A DNA stretch of 44,457 bases from Bdellovibrio sp. Its GTDB lineage: Bacteria > Bdellovibrionota > Bacteriovoracia > Bacteriovoracales > Bacteriovoracaceae. The stretch is taken from positions 10,469-54,925 of the forward strand of contig DYOQ01000014.1 of assembly GCA_020720455.1 (NCBI GenBank), written 5' to 3'. Every line of letters begins with the position of its first letter. Positions within the stretch are counted from its first letter, which is position 1. Below the pieces are notes generated by a model that made no database searches, was not told where the DNA came from, and worked only from the letters and a program-made list of their open reading frames with translations. This document shows, piece after piece, positions 23,286 through 30,812 of this stretch. A program made the translations under genes and the position numbers.

Positions 23286-24749
23286 TTATCTCATAATACC
23301 AATAACGGTATCAAACATCTTCGATGCAGTTGACATTAGTTTAGCAGATGCTTCGTAAGCGTGTTGATATTTAAGCATGTTGGCCGCCTCTTCATCTATT
23401 GATACACCTGCAGTTTTTTCTCTTAAAGATTTTGTCATTGCTAGCAACCCTTCTGACTGTTCAGTATCTAGTTTTGCCTTTCCAGTCTCAAGACCGATGT
23501 TACCTATGGTCTGAAGATATTTCTCTTCAAGCGTTGTTTGTCCGTTATCTAGTATTTTCTCATGTTGTAGTTTTGAAATTGCGATAGCGACTCTGTTATC
23601 TCCAGGAGCATTTGGTGTCAAGGCCGTAGCGATATTTGACAAATCTTTTAGAACTTCATCGCTGATAGCGATCGTGGACGCAGCGTTTGCACGAGTGTCA
23701 ATTTCGCCAAAAAAATTAAGACCAGTAGTAGGCCCATTTGCATCTGCTAATTTTGGACTTCCAGTTTCGTCGAGCTTGACGTCACGGTTGACAAAACCTC
23801 TTCGATGAACTGCGTTCACTGTTTTGGAGAAATCGTAAGCTAAATTATCAATGGATGTTCTGGTGTGTTTTAGTAATCCATCTCTTAGGTTAACAAGTGC
23901 TCCAAGCTTTCCGCCTATAAATCTGTTGGTTATAAAATTTGCGGCGGATCTCTCTTTGTAAAAAATCTCATATCTACCAACATCAAGATGAGTGCCATCT
24001 CCAGAAGTAAAGCCACCAGTTAGGTGCTGCGGGACTCCGGCGGAGACGAGCGTTCCAACGTTTTGAGCAGAGATGGTCATTTTACCACCTTCATCCTCAT
24101 AATAATTAACAGCAAAATATTCAGATAGGTTGCGAATGTGTCTATCTCGTTCGTCCCTTAAATCACCAGTTTCACCACCAGAAGCTTCAAGTTCTTTAAT
24201 TTTTGTATTTAGTACACTGATCGCATCACTGCATGAGTTTACATCTGTAATTGTTGTTTCTATTTTACGATTGATGTTTTCAGTTATTTTTTCAAGGGTT
24301 TCTGAAATACGGTGAAAGTCTTGGACGACAAGGCCGGCGTTATCTCTTACAATTGAGCGAATGGTTTCATTTTCTGGTTGGTTTGCTAGTTCTCTGAAAG
24401 AGTTGTAAAATCTTCCGAGAAGTTTATCTAGTCCGTCATTGTCAATTTCATTAAAAATATTTTCTACTTGCTCAAGTTGCATGTTTCGTTCATCAAACGT
24501 ATTGAAGCGAGAGATGTTAGCGTTCAGTCTTTTTTCAATGAAAGGATCATGGCTTCTGGTTATACTCGCAACTTTGACACCGGTTCCTTGAACGATCCCC
24601 TTCCTAATTAGTGGTGGGTTAGTAACTTGGTTTACGGTTTGTCTCGAATATCCTTCTGTGTTGGCGTTAGACAGGTTATGCCCTGTCGTTTCCAAAGCTT
24701 GTTTAGAAGCGAATAATCCTGATGTGCCAATGTTTAGCATGTCAGACAA
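23286..24749 (-). CDS. flgK: Hook-associated protein FlgK
   Basis: FlgK (HAP1) is the hook-proximal junction protein. The 487-residue product has the conserved N-terminal rod/hook motif (LFASKQALETTGHNLSNANT) followed by GYSRQTVNQ. The C-terminal motif shared by axial proteins is also present (DEEAANMLKYQHAYEASAKL), ending MFDTVIGIMR. Length is near the lower end of the usual 450-650 range, so the central domain is short. It lies 3 nt after the FlgN-like chaperone gene. Confidence 0.95.
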   Translation of the reverse strand: MSDMLNIGTSGLFASKQALETTGHNLSNANTEGYSRQTVNQVTNPPLIRKGIVQGTGVKVASITRSHDPFIEKRLNANISRFNTFDERNMQLEQVENIFNEIDNDGLDKLLGRFYNSFRELANQPENETIRSIVRDNAGLVVQDFHRISETLEKITENINRKIETTITDVNSCSDAISVLNTKIKELEASGGETGDLRDERDRHIRNLSEYFAVNYYEDEGGKMTISAQNVGTLVSAGVPQHLTGGFTSGDGTHLDVGRYEIFYKERSAANFITNRFIGGKLGALVNLRDGLLKHTRTSIDNLAYDFSKTVNAVHRRGFVNRDVKLDETGSPKLADANGPTTGLNFFGEIDTRANAASTIAISDEVLKDLSNIATALTPNAPGDNRVAIAISKLQHEKILDNGQTTLEEKYLQTIGNIGLETGKAKLDTEQSEGLLAMTKSLREKTAGVSIDEEAANMLKYQHAYEASAKLMSTASKMFDTVIGIMR

Positions 24750-24752
24750 TGC

Positions 24753-25250
24753 TTAACTCCTTTTGCTCATTCCGACACTTCTTGTTGTCGAACCTGTAGA
24801 AGTGTAGGTTGTAAAGCCCTTTCCAGTAACACTTGCCTTGATATCATCGATAGATATTAGTGCTTTGTTGATGAAGAGTTGATTTTTTTTATTTTGTTCT
24901 TGAATTTTTTCGATGATATCAACTAGGAACAAATTATATCGAGTAAGATGGGAAATTTTTTCTTTTTCTTCAATACTTTTCATGAATGCAAGAAGTTCAG
25001 AGACACAGGAGATTTTATTGCCAGTATCTTTATTAATTTCATTGATGAGAGAGGTTCTTAGTTCGTCGATCAAGCCTATGCGGTTGACTGTTTCTTGTTT
25101 CTTTGCAAGTAATGCTTCTAGGGTTTCGAGATCACATTTTAGCAATGTTGAGTACTCCTTGCACGTCTGATCTAGTAGATTGTTGTGTTCTTCACAAAGA
25201 TCTTTCCATACGTCACATACGTTATAATAAAAGATGCTAAGCTTTTCCAT
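24753..25250 (-). CDS. flgN: FlgN-family flagellar export chaperone
   Basis: FlgN-type chaperones bind the C-termini of FlgK and FlgL before export. The roughly 165-residue product is almost all helical, with the FlgN layout: long N-terminal helices carrying hydrophobic heptads (LDQTCKEYSTLLKCDLETLEALLAKKQETV) and a disordered Ser/Thr-rich C-terminus. Sequence similarity in this family is low, so the position directly before flgK and after flgM carries much of the weight. Two ATG codons are adjacent; the second (25250) has the better 5-nt spacing to GGAG. Confidence 0.82.
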   Translation of the reverse strand: MEKLSIFYYNVCDVWKDLCEEHNNLLDQTCKEYSTLLKCDLETLEALLAKKQETVNRIGLIDELRTSLINEINKDTGNKISCVSELLAFMKSIEEKEKISHLTRYNLFLVDIIEKIQEQNKKNQLFINKALISIDDIKASVTGKGFTTYTSTGSTTRSVGMSKRS

Positions 25251-25267
25251 CATAACTCCGTTAATTG

Positions 25268-25609
25268 TTAAAACTCTTGCTCGAGCAGTTTGTCTGCTAG
25301 CGCGTCGTAATCAATAGTGTATGTCCCGGCCTCGATTTCACTTTTGAGCTTTGCAATTTTGTCGCTGTTGTCAATAGGAGGTGATTTGTCGACAGCGTTT
25401 TTGATTTTTGCAAACTCCATTATGCCACTTGGTATACTAATATCGGCATCATTTTTTGCAAATTTCTCAAGCTCACCTTTTCTTTCGGTGCTGTTTTGTC
25501 TTACACTGGAGGCACTACCTTTTGTACGTGATTTTCCAACTGCTTCTTCTCCAGTTTTCTTAGGAAAGAAGGCACCCTTGGTAGCATTCGTTTGACCTAC
25601 ATTACTCAT
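25268..25609 (-). CDS. flgM: Anti-sigma-28 factor FlgM
   Basis: FlgM holds FliA (sigma-28) inactive until the hook is complete and FlgM is exported. The 113-residue protein has a long polar, disordered N-terminus and the conserved C-terminal sigma-binding segment (KIAKLKSEIEAGTYTIDYDALADKLLE). Its start overlaps the end of flgJ by 8 nt, so translation is coupled. The Shine-Dalgarno region reads AAGGATGT, resembling the CsrA consensus. FliA itself is not in the window. Confidence 0.9.
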   Translation of the reverse strand: MSNVGQTNATKGAFFPKKTGEEAVGKSRTKGSASSVRQNSTERKGELEKFAKNDADISIPSGIMEFAKIKNAVDKSPPIDNSDKIAKLKSEIEAGTYTIDYDALADKLLEQEF

Positions 25610-26030
25610 TAGTCACATCCTTTTTTTCGTGTATGACGATGTTGTCTCGATTCTCTCTCATGGCACTGTTTGCCTTGATCGTTTGTTGGTTAAAGGCTTC
25701 TTGTTGTTTCATATAGCTGTCATAAGCTAGTCTGTTTCTGAATTTCTTTGGGTATATTTCGTCTAGAACTAAATCTTTTAAGCCGATACCTTTTTTGGTA
25801 GTGGATAATATTTTTGCTCGCTCGCTATCTTCCATTGCTGAGAAAATTTCTTCTGCGGAACTCTGTGCTTCCTCTAGAGGAACACTTTTTCTCATCTGCT
25901 GAATCATTAGATCTATGAATTGAGATTCCATTCCAGCTGCTACTTGTTGGAAGTTTTCTGGAATGTACTGGTCACTATTAGTGGCCACATGTTTAATGGT
26001 AGTAATTGGTGGAGAAATTTTTTCGATCAA
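25602..26030 (-). CDS. flgJ: Flagellar rod-binding protein (FlgJ N-terminal domain only)
   Basis: A 142-residue protein carrying the rod-binding domain (Pfam PF10135 type): QVAAGMESQFIDLMIQQMRKSV, with the tail following. The muramidase domain of enterobacterial FlgJ is absent, as in many alpha/delta-type flagella, where a separate hydrolase opens the wall. The start is TTG 26030 with a perfect AGGAGG 9 nt upstream. That site is enclosed in a small hairpin (26036-26050). flgI lies 81 nt upstream and flgM overlaps downstream. Confidence 0.88.
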   Translation of the reverse strand: MIEKISPPITTIKHVATNSDQYIPENFQQVAAGMESQFIDLMIQQMRKSVPLEEAQSSAEEIFSAMEDSERAKILSTTKKGIGLKDLVLDEIYPKKFRNRLAYDSYMKQQEAFNQQTIKANSAMRENRDNIVIHEKKDVTNE

Positions 26031-26035
26031 GGTTT

Positions 26036-26050
26036 GTACCCTCCTGGTAC
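26036..26050 (-). promoter_or_regulatory. Shine-Dalgarno hairpin of flgJ, candidate CsrA-binding site
   Basis: On the minus strand GTACC-AGGAG-GGTAC is a perfect 5-bp inverted repeat that puts the AGGA of the flgJ ribosome binding site in a 5-nt loop. CsrA prefers A(N)GGA in a hairpin loop over the Shine-Dalgarno sequence. The stem is directly visible; CsrA binding is inferred. Confidence 0.5.
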
Positions 26051-26054
26051 TTTA

Positions 26055-26073
26055 GGGATTTTTACTAAATCCC
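26055..26073 (-). promoter_or_regulatory. Hairpin between flgI and flgJ
   Basis: GGGATTT and AAATCCC form a 7-bp perfect stem with a 5-nt loop, 4 nt upstream (in transcript order) of the flgJ Shine-Dalgarno hairpin. There is no T-run after it on either strand, so it is not a usual terminator. It may shape the flgJ leader or mark an RNA-processing site. Confidence 0.4.
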
Positions 26074-26111
26074 ACTTTATGCTATATTCTATCACTTTTT
26101 GCCTATCTTAA

Positions 26112-27134
26112 CTATATCACCTCAATATCAGCAATTAGTGCCCCGTTCTTTTTAAGAGCTTGAAAAATTGCCATTAAATCGTCTGGTGTTGCGCCAAGAG
26201 CATTTAATCCTTTTACAAGACTTTGGAGAGTTGCTCCATCTTGCATATAATACATAGTATTAGTTGAGCCTTTACCTTTGTCTTTTTTTTCTTCTTTTTC
26301 GGAGGCTATCTCAATCGTTAAATCACCGTGTGATATTGCGACAGGTTTTAAAATAATGTCACCGCCAGCTACAATTGTTCCGGTACGTTCGTTAATTACA
26401 ACTTTTGCTTTCTGGTCAGCGATAATGCGGAAATTTTCCATGATCGCTACTAGTTGAACAACGTTTCGTTGATAATTTGGAGGAATGATTAGATCAATGG
26501 TTGTTGCATCTTTTGCTGAAGCAAACTTTCCACCTAATTCGCTGTTAATTATTTTTTCGATTCTTGCGGCCGTTGTAAAGTCAGGATTGTTAAGAGCAAG
26601 TCTTAGTGCTGTTTTTTGGTCAAACTGTAGATCGAGTTCTTTCTCAACAACTGCTCCGTTAAGTATTTTAGCTGTTGTTTTAAAACTGTTGGTAGCTTTT
26701 CGTCCGATTAAGAGTTGTCCGCTTGCGATGGCGTAAATATTATTGTCCCCTCCCTTGAGTGGTGTGACAAGCAAAGTACCTCCCGCTAGTGATCCTGAAT
26801 CACCAACTGCAGAGATGGTCACATCTAGTTTTTGCCCAAGCCTGGCAAACGGTGGAAGTGTTGCAGTTACAACAACGGCAGCAATATTTTTTGACTCGAG
26901 CTGTTTTTGCAAATTAAGGCCCAGTTTTTTAAATAGTCGCTGAAAGGATGAGGTGACGATTTCATTGCTGCTGTCTCCTGTACCATTTAATCCAATGACT
27001 ATTCCATATCCGACAATTGCATTTTCTTGGACACCTTTTATTGAGACTAAATCTTTAAGCCTGTTGGCGTTTGGTATTGCTTGAAAGGAGATAACTAAGA
27101 GTAAAAAAAGTGTGGTTAGTTTAAGTTTATTCAT
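26112..27134 (-). CDS. flgI: Flagellar P-ring protein FlgI
   Basis: FlgI forms the periplasmic P ring around the rod. The 340-residue protein has a signal peptide (KLKLTTLFLLLVISFQAIPNA) and the family's start of the mature chain (RLKDLVSIKGVQENAIVGYG), followed by GLNGTGDSS. The C-terminal part ends LVKGLNALGATPDDLMAIFQALK. A Lys/Glu/Gly insertion around 285-300 (EKEEKKDKGKGS) is mildly unusual. It lies 3 nt after flgH. Confidence 0.96.
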   Translation of the reverse strand: MNKLKLTTLFLLLVISFQAIPNANRLKDLVSIKGVQENAIVGYGIVIGLNGTGDSSNEIVTSSFQRLFKKLGLNLQKQLESKNIAAVVVTATLPPFARLGQKLDVTISAVGDSGSLAGGTLLVTPLKGGDNNIYAIASGQLLIGRKATNSFKTTAKILNGAVVEKELDLQFDQKTALRLALNNPDFTTAARIEKIINSELGGKFASAKDATTIDLIIPPNYQRNVVQLVAIMENFRIIADQKAKVVINERTGTIVAGGDIILKPVAISHGDLTIEIASEKEEKKDKGKGSTNTMYYMQDGATLQSLVKGLNALGATPDDLMAIFQALKKNGALIADIEVI

Positions 27135-27137
27135 AGA

Positions 27138-27878
27138 TCACCTTACAATGTTAATCGTAGATTCAAGAATTAAGTTTGAGTCTAGAGTGTCAGTATCAGA
27201 AATATCCCTTCTTGCTACTAGTGCTTGGATTTCGACCATTCGCTTAAGTCCGTTAAAGACAAGAGTTTTTCTGCCTTTTACGAGCAAATATTTTTCTTTT
27301 AGTTCTTCGACTATTACGCTAGATATTTTGTCTTGGATCTCACCCTTTTCTGAGTCAGCAGGAGCAGCTTGAGTTGCTGGTGTAGTTTTTGTGCCATCCG
27401 TACCTTCAGTTGCTGCAACAGGTGACGGGAATGCTCTTTTGAGTTCTTCGGTTATTTCATTTTTAAGGGAAGGTTTTACTTCGATTAAAATAATATCACC
27501 ATTACGTTTACGAGTATCAACAGTAAAGAGGTCTGCTTCAGCATTGCTTCCGCTCCATAAACTGCTACTACTGCTATTGTCATTTAAATCTGTGGCAGTA
27601 TATCTTTTTCGAACCGTGTTTTCTGGCCGGTATAACCTTTTAACAGAGGGGCGCAAATTGTCGTGTGTGCTTGTTGAGTACTCGTCCTGACTACTAATTT
27701 TTCTTTCTGGCCCAGTGTTATCCTTATCTTTTTTGTTTTGAACGTAATCTGGGTTAATTTTCCCCATGTCATTATCGAGTTGACGATGAAACCTATCTAC
27801 TAGGTTTGTACATCCTGTTACCAGTTGTAAAGTTAAAAAAAATGTTAGAGGGAAATTGAAAAGATGTTTTGAATTCAT
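27138..27878 (-). CDS. flgH: Flagellar L-ring lipoprotein FlgH
   Basis: FlgH makes the L ring in the outer membrane. The 246-residue protein has a lipobox (VTGC, Cys near 23) and the family's core: SSSSLWSG near 104-111, ADLFTVDTRKRNGDIILIEV, then KEKYLLVKGRKTLVFNG and the ARRDIS..DTLDSNLI ending. Ser/Asn and Ala/Thr/Pro-rich linkers (about 98-106 and 150-172) are longer than in enterobacteria. It overlaps the end of flgA by 4 nt. Confidence 0.92.
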   Translation of the reverse strand: MNSKHLFNFPLTFFLTLQLVTGCTNLVDRFHRQLDNDMGKINPDYVQNKKDKDNTGPERKISSQDEYSTSTHDNLRPSVKRLYRPENTVRKRYTATDLNDNSSSSSLWSGSNAEADLFTVDTRKRNGDIILIEVKPSLKNEITEELKRAFPSPVAATEGTDGTKTTPATQAAPADSEKGEIQDKISSVIVEELKEKYLLVKGRKTLVFNGLKRMVEIQALVARRDISDTDTLDSNLILESTINIVR

Positions 27879-28786
27879 AGTTCCACCGTTACTTCATTGG
27901 CCCCTGTTACGCGGCCATAAATTGTTCTTTGACTTTTGGTTTGTCTGAGCGGAATCATCTCATTTAGCTTTCCACTCCTAAGTGGTATTGCGCTACTAGA
28001 AAGTTTTAAATTTTCGTTGTTGATAATAACTTTACTGGCTATTCCAGGCGTTACAAGAAGAATCGGAACAAGTTTTCTTGTTTCTAGCGGTGCCCCTGCA
28101 GTTAAAGTACCACTCAGTTTGTAAAACTTTAATTGCTCTAGATTAGAAAAATACTGATCAGGGTGTTGAACATTTCTACTGACTTTTGTAAACAGCTCAC
28201 TGTTTAATGATTGAGTCATCACATCAATGTTTTGTGTTGCGACCAGTATGTTTGCTTTATACAGAATATCAGCAACGAACCAGAAGGTTTGACTACTTCC
28301 TTCAAGATTAATTTTAATTTCACTAGTCGTCGTGCTATTTGTGCAGTTAACACATGCGGCAGTAACTGTTTCTGTTGCAGAGGGGTGGATGACTTCACGT
28401 TTATCAAGAGATCTAATGTTGCTGATAATTCCATCATTTGGAAGAGATATTTTTTCGTTAATAAATTTGTTTCCGTCTATTATGCTAGTTTCGATTGGTG
28501 ATATTAAGGATATCTCTTTTGGGATTTCTGATTTGAAGGCTTCGGACAAATAGTATGTTGAAATTTTGCCATGAAACTCTTTAACAATCTCAGCAATTTT
28601 TTTGTTGCTGCTTGTTGAACAAGTTGAGTTTTTGATAACGTCGCTATCTTTTATGTCGGCCGAGCTTTTTGAAAAATAGATTACTGATTCATATAGTGTT
28701 ATTTCACAAGCGTAAGTATCAATGTGTGATATCCCGCAGAAGAAGATTATAAAAAATATACTTAGTAATTTTATAAAACTAATAAT
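27875..28786 (-). CDS. flgA: P-ring assembly chaperone FlgA, apparently with a non-canonical start
   Basis: FlgA helps P-ring formation in the periplasm. The C-terminal half has the SAF/FlgA pattern (FYKLSGTLTAGAPLETRKLVP, LLVTPGIASKVIIN, IPLRSGKLNEMIPLRQ, YGRVTGANEVTVEL). The first ATG/GTG/TTG of the frame is TTG 28549, which would leave 224 residues and no signal peptide. The same frame stays open upstream for about 80 codons and encodes a clear signal peptide (SFIKLLSIFFIIFFCGIS) back to the flgG stop at 28790. The only start candidates there are ATT codons at 28786 and 28783, just after AGGTAGG. I therefore extend the gene to 28786 (about 303 residues). A sequencing error is the alternative. 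Confidence 0.7.
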   Translation of the reverse strand: MISFIKLLSIFFIIFFCGISHIDTYACEITLYESVIYFSKSSADIKDSDVIKNSTCSTSSNKKIAEIVKEFHGKISTYYLSEAFKSEIPKEISLISPIETSIIDGNKFINEKISLPNDGIISNIRSLDKREVIHPSATETVTAACVNCTNSTTTSEIKINLEGSSQTFWFVADILYKANILVATQNIDVMTQSLNSELFTKVSRNVQHPDQYFSNLEQLKFYKLSGTLTAGAPLETRKLVPILLVTPGIASKVIINNENLKLSSSAIPLRSGKLNEMIPLRQTKSQRTIYGRVTGANEVTVEL

Positions 28787-28789
28787 TAC

Positions 28790-29575
28790 CTACCTGATGT
28801 TATTCACTGTTTGAAGCATTTGATCTGCTACACCCATTACTTTAGAGTTCATTTCATATGCTCTTTGTGCTTGAATTAAATTTGTCATCTCGTTCATGAT
28901 ACTGACGTTTGAACTTTCAAGGGCCCCTTGCATAATTGTTCCAGAGTTTTCAGTGCCGGCCACATGTTGCATTGGAACTCCACTTGCTACAGTTGTGTTG
29001 TATAAATTTCCACCAAGTGATTTTAGACCGGCAGGATTCATAAATGTATAAAGGGGGATTTGCCCAACATTGATTGGTTCAACTTGTCCTTGGATATAAG
29101 CATCGACGGTCCCACTATCTGAAACTTTTACGGTTAATGTGTTTGGTGGAAATGTTAGTCCTGGAGATAGTTGATATCCTTCAGATGTAACAAGGTTTCC
29201 TTGCGCATCAGTGTTAAATACACCATGCCTTGTGTAACTTTTTGATCCATTAGGAAGAAGGATCTCAAAAAAACCATCACCATTAATCATAAAGTCAAAT
29301 GGGTTGTTGGTGATTTGAGGATTTCCTTGAGAGAAAATTTTTCTAACGGCAGCTACTTTGGCACCAGTTCCAATCTGTGTTCCTACGTTATATGTTGTGG
29401 ATGCTGTTGAACGGCTCCCAGCTTCTGTTTCTGTCTCATAGAGAAGGTCTTCAAATTCGGTACGTCCTTTTTTAAAACCAATCGTGTTTACGTTTGCAAT
29501 ATTGTTGGAGATGGTTGAGACGTTTGTTGCTTGTGCTCCCATACCTGTGGCCGCGGTATTTAATGCTTGAAACAT
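28790..29575 (-). CDS. flgG: Flagellar distal rod protein FlgG
   Basis: FlgG forms the distal rod. The 261-residue length and motifs fit the family: N-terminal MFQALNTAATGMGAQATNVS, then ISNNIANVNTIGFKKGRTEFEDLLY, the central FDFMINGDGFFEI and the C-terminal SNVSIMNEMTNLIQAQRAYEMNS followed by DQMLQTVNNIR. GGAGG lies ahead of the ATG. It follows flgF by 23 nt, and its stop codon immediately precedes the in-frame flgA coding sequence. Confidence 0.97.
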   Translation of the reverse strand: MFQALNTAATGMGAQATNVSTISNNIANVNTIGFKKGRTEFEDLLYETETEAGSRSTASTTYNVGTQIGTGAKVAAVRKIFSQGNPQITNNPFDFMINGDGFFEILLPNGSKSYTRHGVFNTDAQGNLVTSEGYQLSPGLTFPPNTLTVKVSDSGTVDAYIQGQVEPINVGQIPLYTFMNPAGLKSLGGNLYNTTVASGVPMQHVAGTENSGTIMQGALESSNVSIMNEMTNLIQAQRAYEMNSKVMGVADQMLQTVNNIR

Positions 29576-29598
29576 GAGTCACCTCCAATTAGTGCCCG

Positions 29599-30432
29599 TT
29601 AAAATTTAGCGATGTCATTGACACCTCGGCCACTAACGTTATCATAGGCCTTGATCGCTTTTTGAATTGATTCAAAGTGACGATTTGCCTTTATTAAATT
29701 TGCCATTTCAAGGACAGCGTTGACGTTTGATTCTTCAACGAATCCTTGATGAACAGTAGTTTGTATCGCTTCATTTTTCTTGTAATTGTCTGGTTGATTA
29801 TTAATAAAAAAGGTACTGCCCTCTTTTCTTAGAGCGTGAATGTCGTTAAATTCTGTTATTGCTAGTTTTCCGACGGAGTTTCCGTTTACGTGTAACTCTC
29901 CGGTCATGTCGACACTGACTTGACCTTTTTCTCCAATTCGGATTACTCGTTCTGTATTCGGAGGGAGCTCACCCACCGTTGTCTCTCCAGATGGCCGAGG
30001 TTTTTCTCCGAGAATATAATAACCTTTATCGTTAACAAGTCTTCCTTCGCCATCAATGGTTAGCATTCCACTTCTAGTGTATCTTATCCCATTAGGTGTA
30101 AGAACTTCTAGAAAGCCGTTACCTCTAAGAGCTATGTCGAGAGGGTTTCCTGTTGGTACAAGTTGTCCTTGTGTAAAGTCAGCATAGCTTCCTTGAATTT
30201 CAACATGAGCATCTTCTGCTCCATAGCTTCTATAAAAATCTTCTGGCTTCCACTCTTTATTTGGTAGGTCGATATCTGAAATGCCTTTATTAAAAACGGC
30301 CAAATGTTCTTTGAACACTAAGGTGTCTTTTTTAAAGCCTGGTGTGTTAGCGTTAGCAATATTGTTAGCAATAGTTTCTACATTTTTTTGTTGAGCTATT
30401 GCCCCTGATAACGATACCCAGAGATCTTTCAA
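29599..30432 (-). CDS. flgF: Flagellar proximal rod protein FlgF
   Basis: A 277-residue flagellar basal-body rod protein. N-terminal axial motif NVETIANNIANANTPGFKKD, central LDIALRGNGFLEVLTPNG...YTRSG and C-terminal FVEESNVNAVLEMANLIKANRHFES. Position upstream of flgG and the internal spacing fit FlgF. Two TTG codons are adjacent; the second (30432) has 6-nt spacing to GAGGAGG, the first only 3. It is the first gene of the minus-strand flagellar block. No convincing sigma-54 or sigma-28 promoter was found in the 160-nt gap upstream. Confidence 0.92.
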   Translation of the reverse strand: MKDLWVSLSGAIAQQKNVETIANNIANANTPGFKKDTLVFKEHLAVFNKGISDIDLPNKEWKPEDFYRSYGAEDAHVEIQGSYADFTQGQLVPTGNPLDIALRGNGFLEVLTPNGIRYTRSGMLTIDGEGRLVNDKGYYILGEKPRPSGETTVGELPPNTERVIRIGEKGQVSVDMTGELHVNGNSVGKLAITEFNDIHALRKEGSTFFINNQPDNYKKNEAIQTTVHQGFVEESNVNAVLEMANLIKANRHFESIQKAIKAYDNVSGRGVNDIAKF

Positions 30433-30504
30433 CAATTACCTCCTCGATAATCTCTAATGAATACTATATCAATTAGGGTGACAAAGTTTCTACACTAGGC
30501 AAAT

Positions 30505-30535
30505 TTGTCCTTAAGTACTAAGATGCTGATATAAC
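30505..30535 (+). promoter_or_regulatory. Extended -10 promoter for xseB operon
   Basis: TGATATAAC at 30527-30535 is an extended -10 element (TG-n-TATAAC). TTGTCC at 30505-30510 is a possible -35 with a long 19-nt spacer. The predicted start near 30542 would give xseB a leader of about 55 nt. The opposite strand of the same gap carries the flgF leader. Confidence 0.4.
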
Positions 30536-30596
30536 ATTTGATCTAAGTTATTCTGTGTCAAAAAGATAACGAATTTTGGGCCTTTATGGAGGTTGT

Positions 30597-30812
30597 ATGG
30601 CAAAAAATGATAAGACTAGTTTGGAAGATAAGCTTCATGAACTTGAAAAAATCATTGTAGAACTAGAGTCAGACGAGCTTTCGCTAGAAGGTAGTATAGA
30701 TAAGTTTGAAGATGGAGTGAAGCTATACAAAGTCTGTAAAGACAAACTTGGCGTCGTTGAAAAAAGAATCAAAGTTTTGACAGCAGAACTCAAAGAAGAA
30801 GAGTACGTTTGA
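30597..30812 (+). CDS. xseB: Exodeoxyribonuclease VII small subunit
   Basis: XseB binds the large subunit XseA, which degrades single-stranded DNA to oligonucleotides. The 71-residue helical protein has the family signature: SLEDKLHELEKIIVELESDE, then LSLEGSIDKFEDGVKLYKVC. The start is ATG 30597 with GGAGG upstream; the upstream in-frame ATG at 30576 is not supported. xseA is not in the window. Its stop overlaps the next start (TTGA), so the patatin-like gene is coupled to it. Confidence 0.92.
   Translation: MAKNDKTSLEDKLHELEKIIVELESDELSLEGSIDKFEDGVKLYKVCKDKLGVVEKRIKVLTAELKEEEYV

Noticed and set aside
30436-30560. Sigma-28 or sigma-70 promoter for the flgF operon
   Set aside because: TTGACA on the minus strand has no -10 at 16-18 nt, and TTGTCA/TATTCA has a 15-nt spacer. 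The sigma-28 pattern has wrong spacing.
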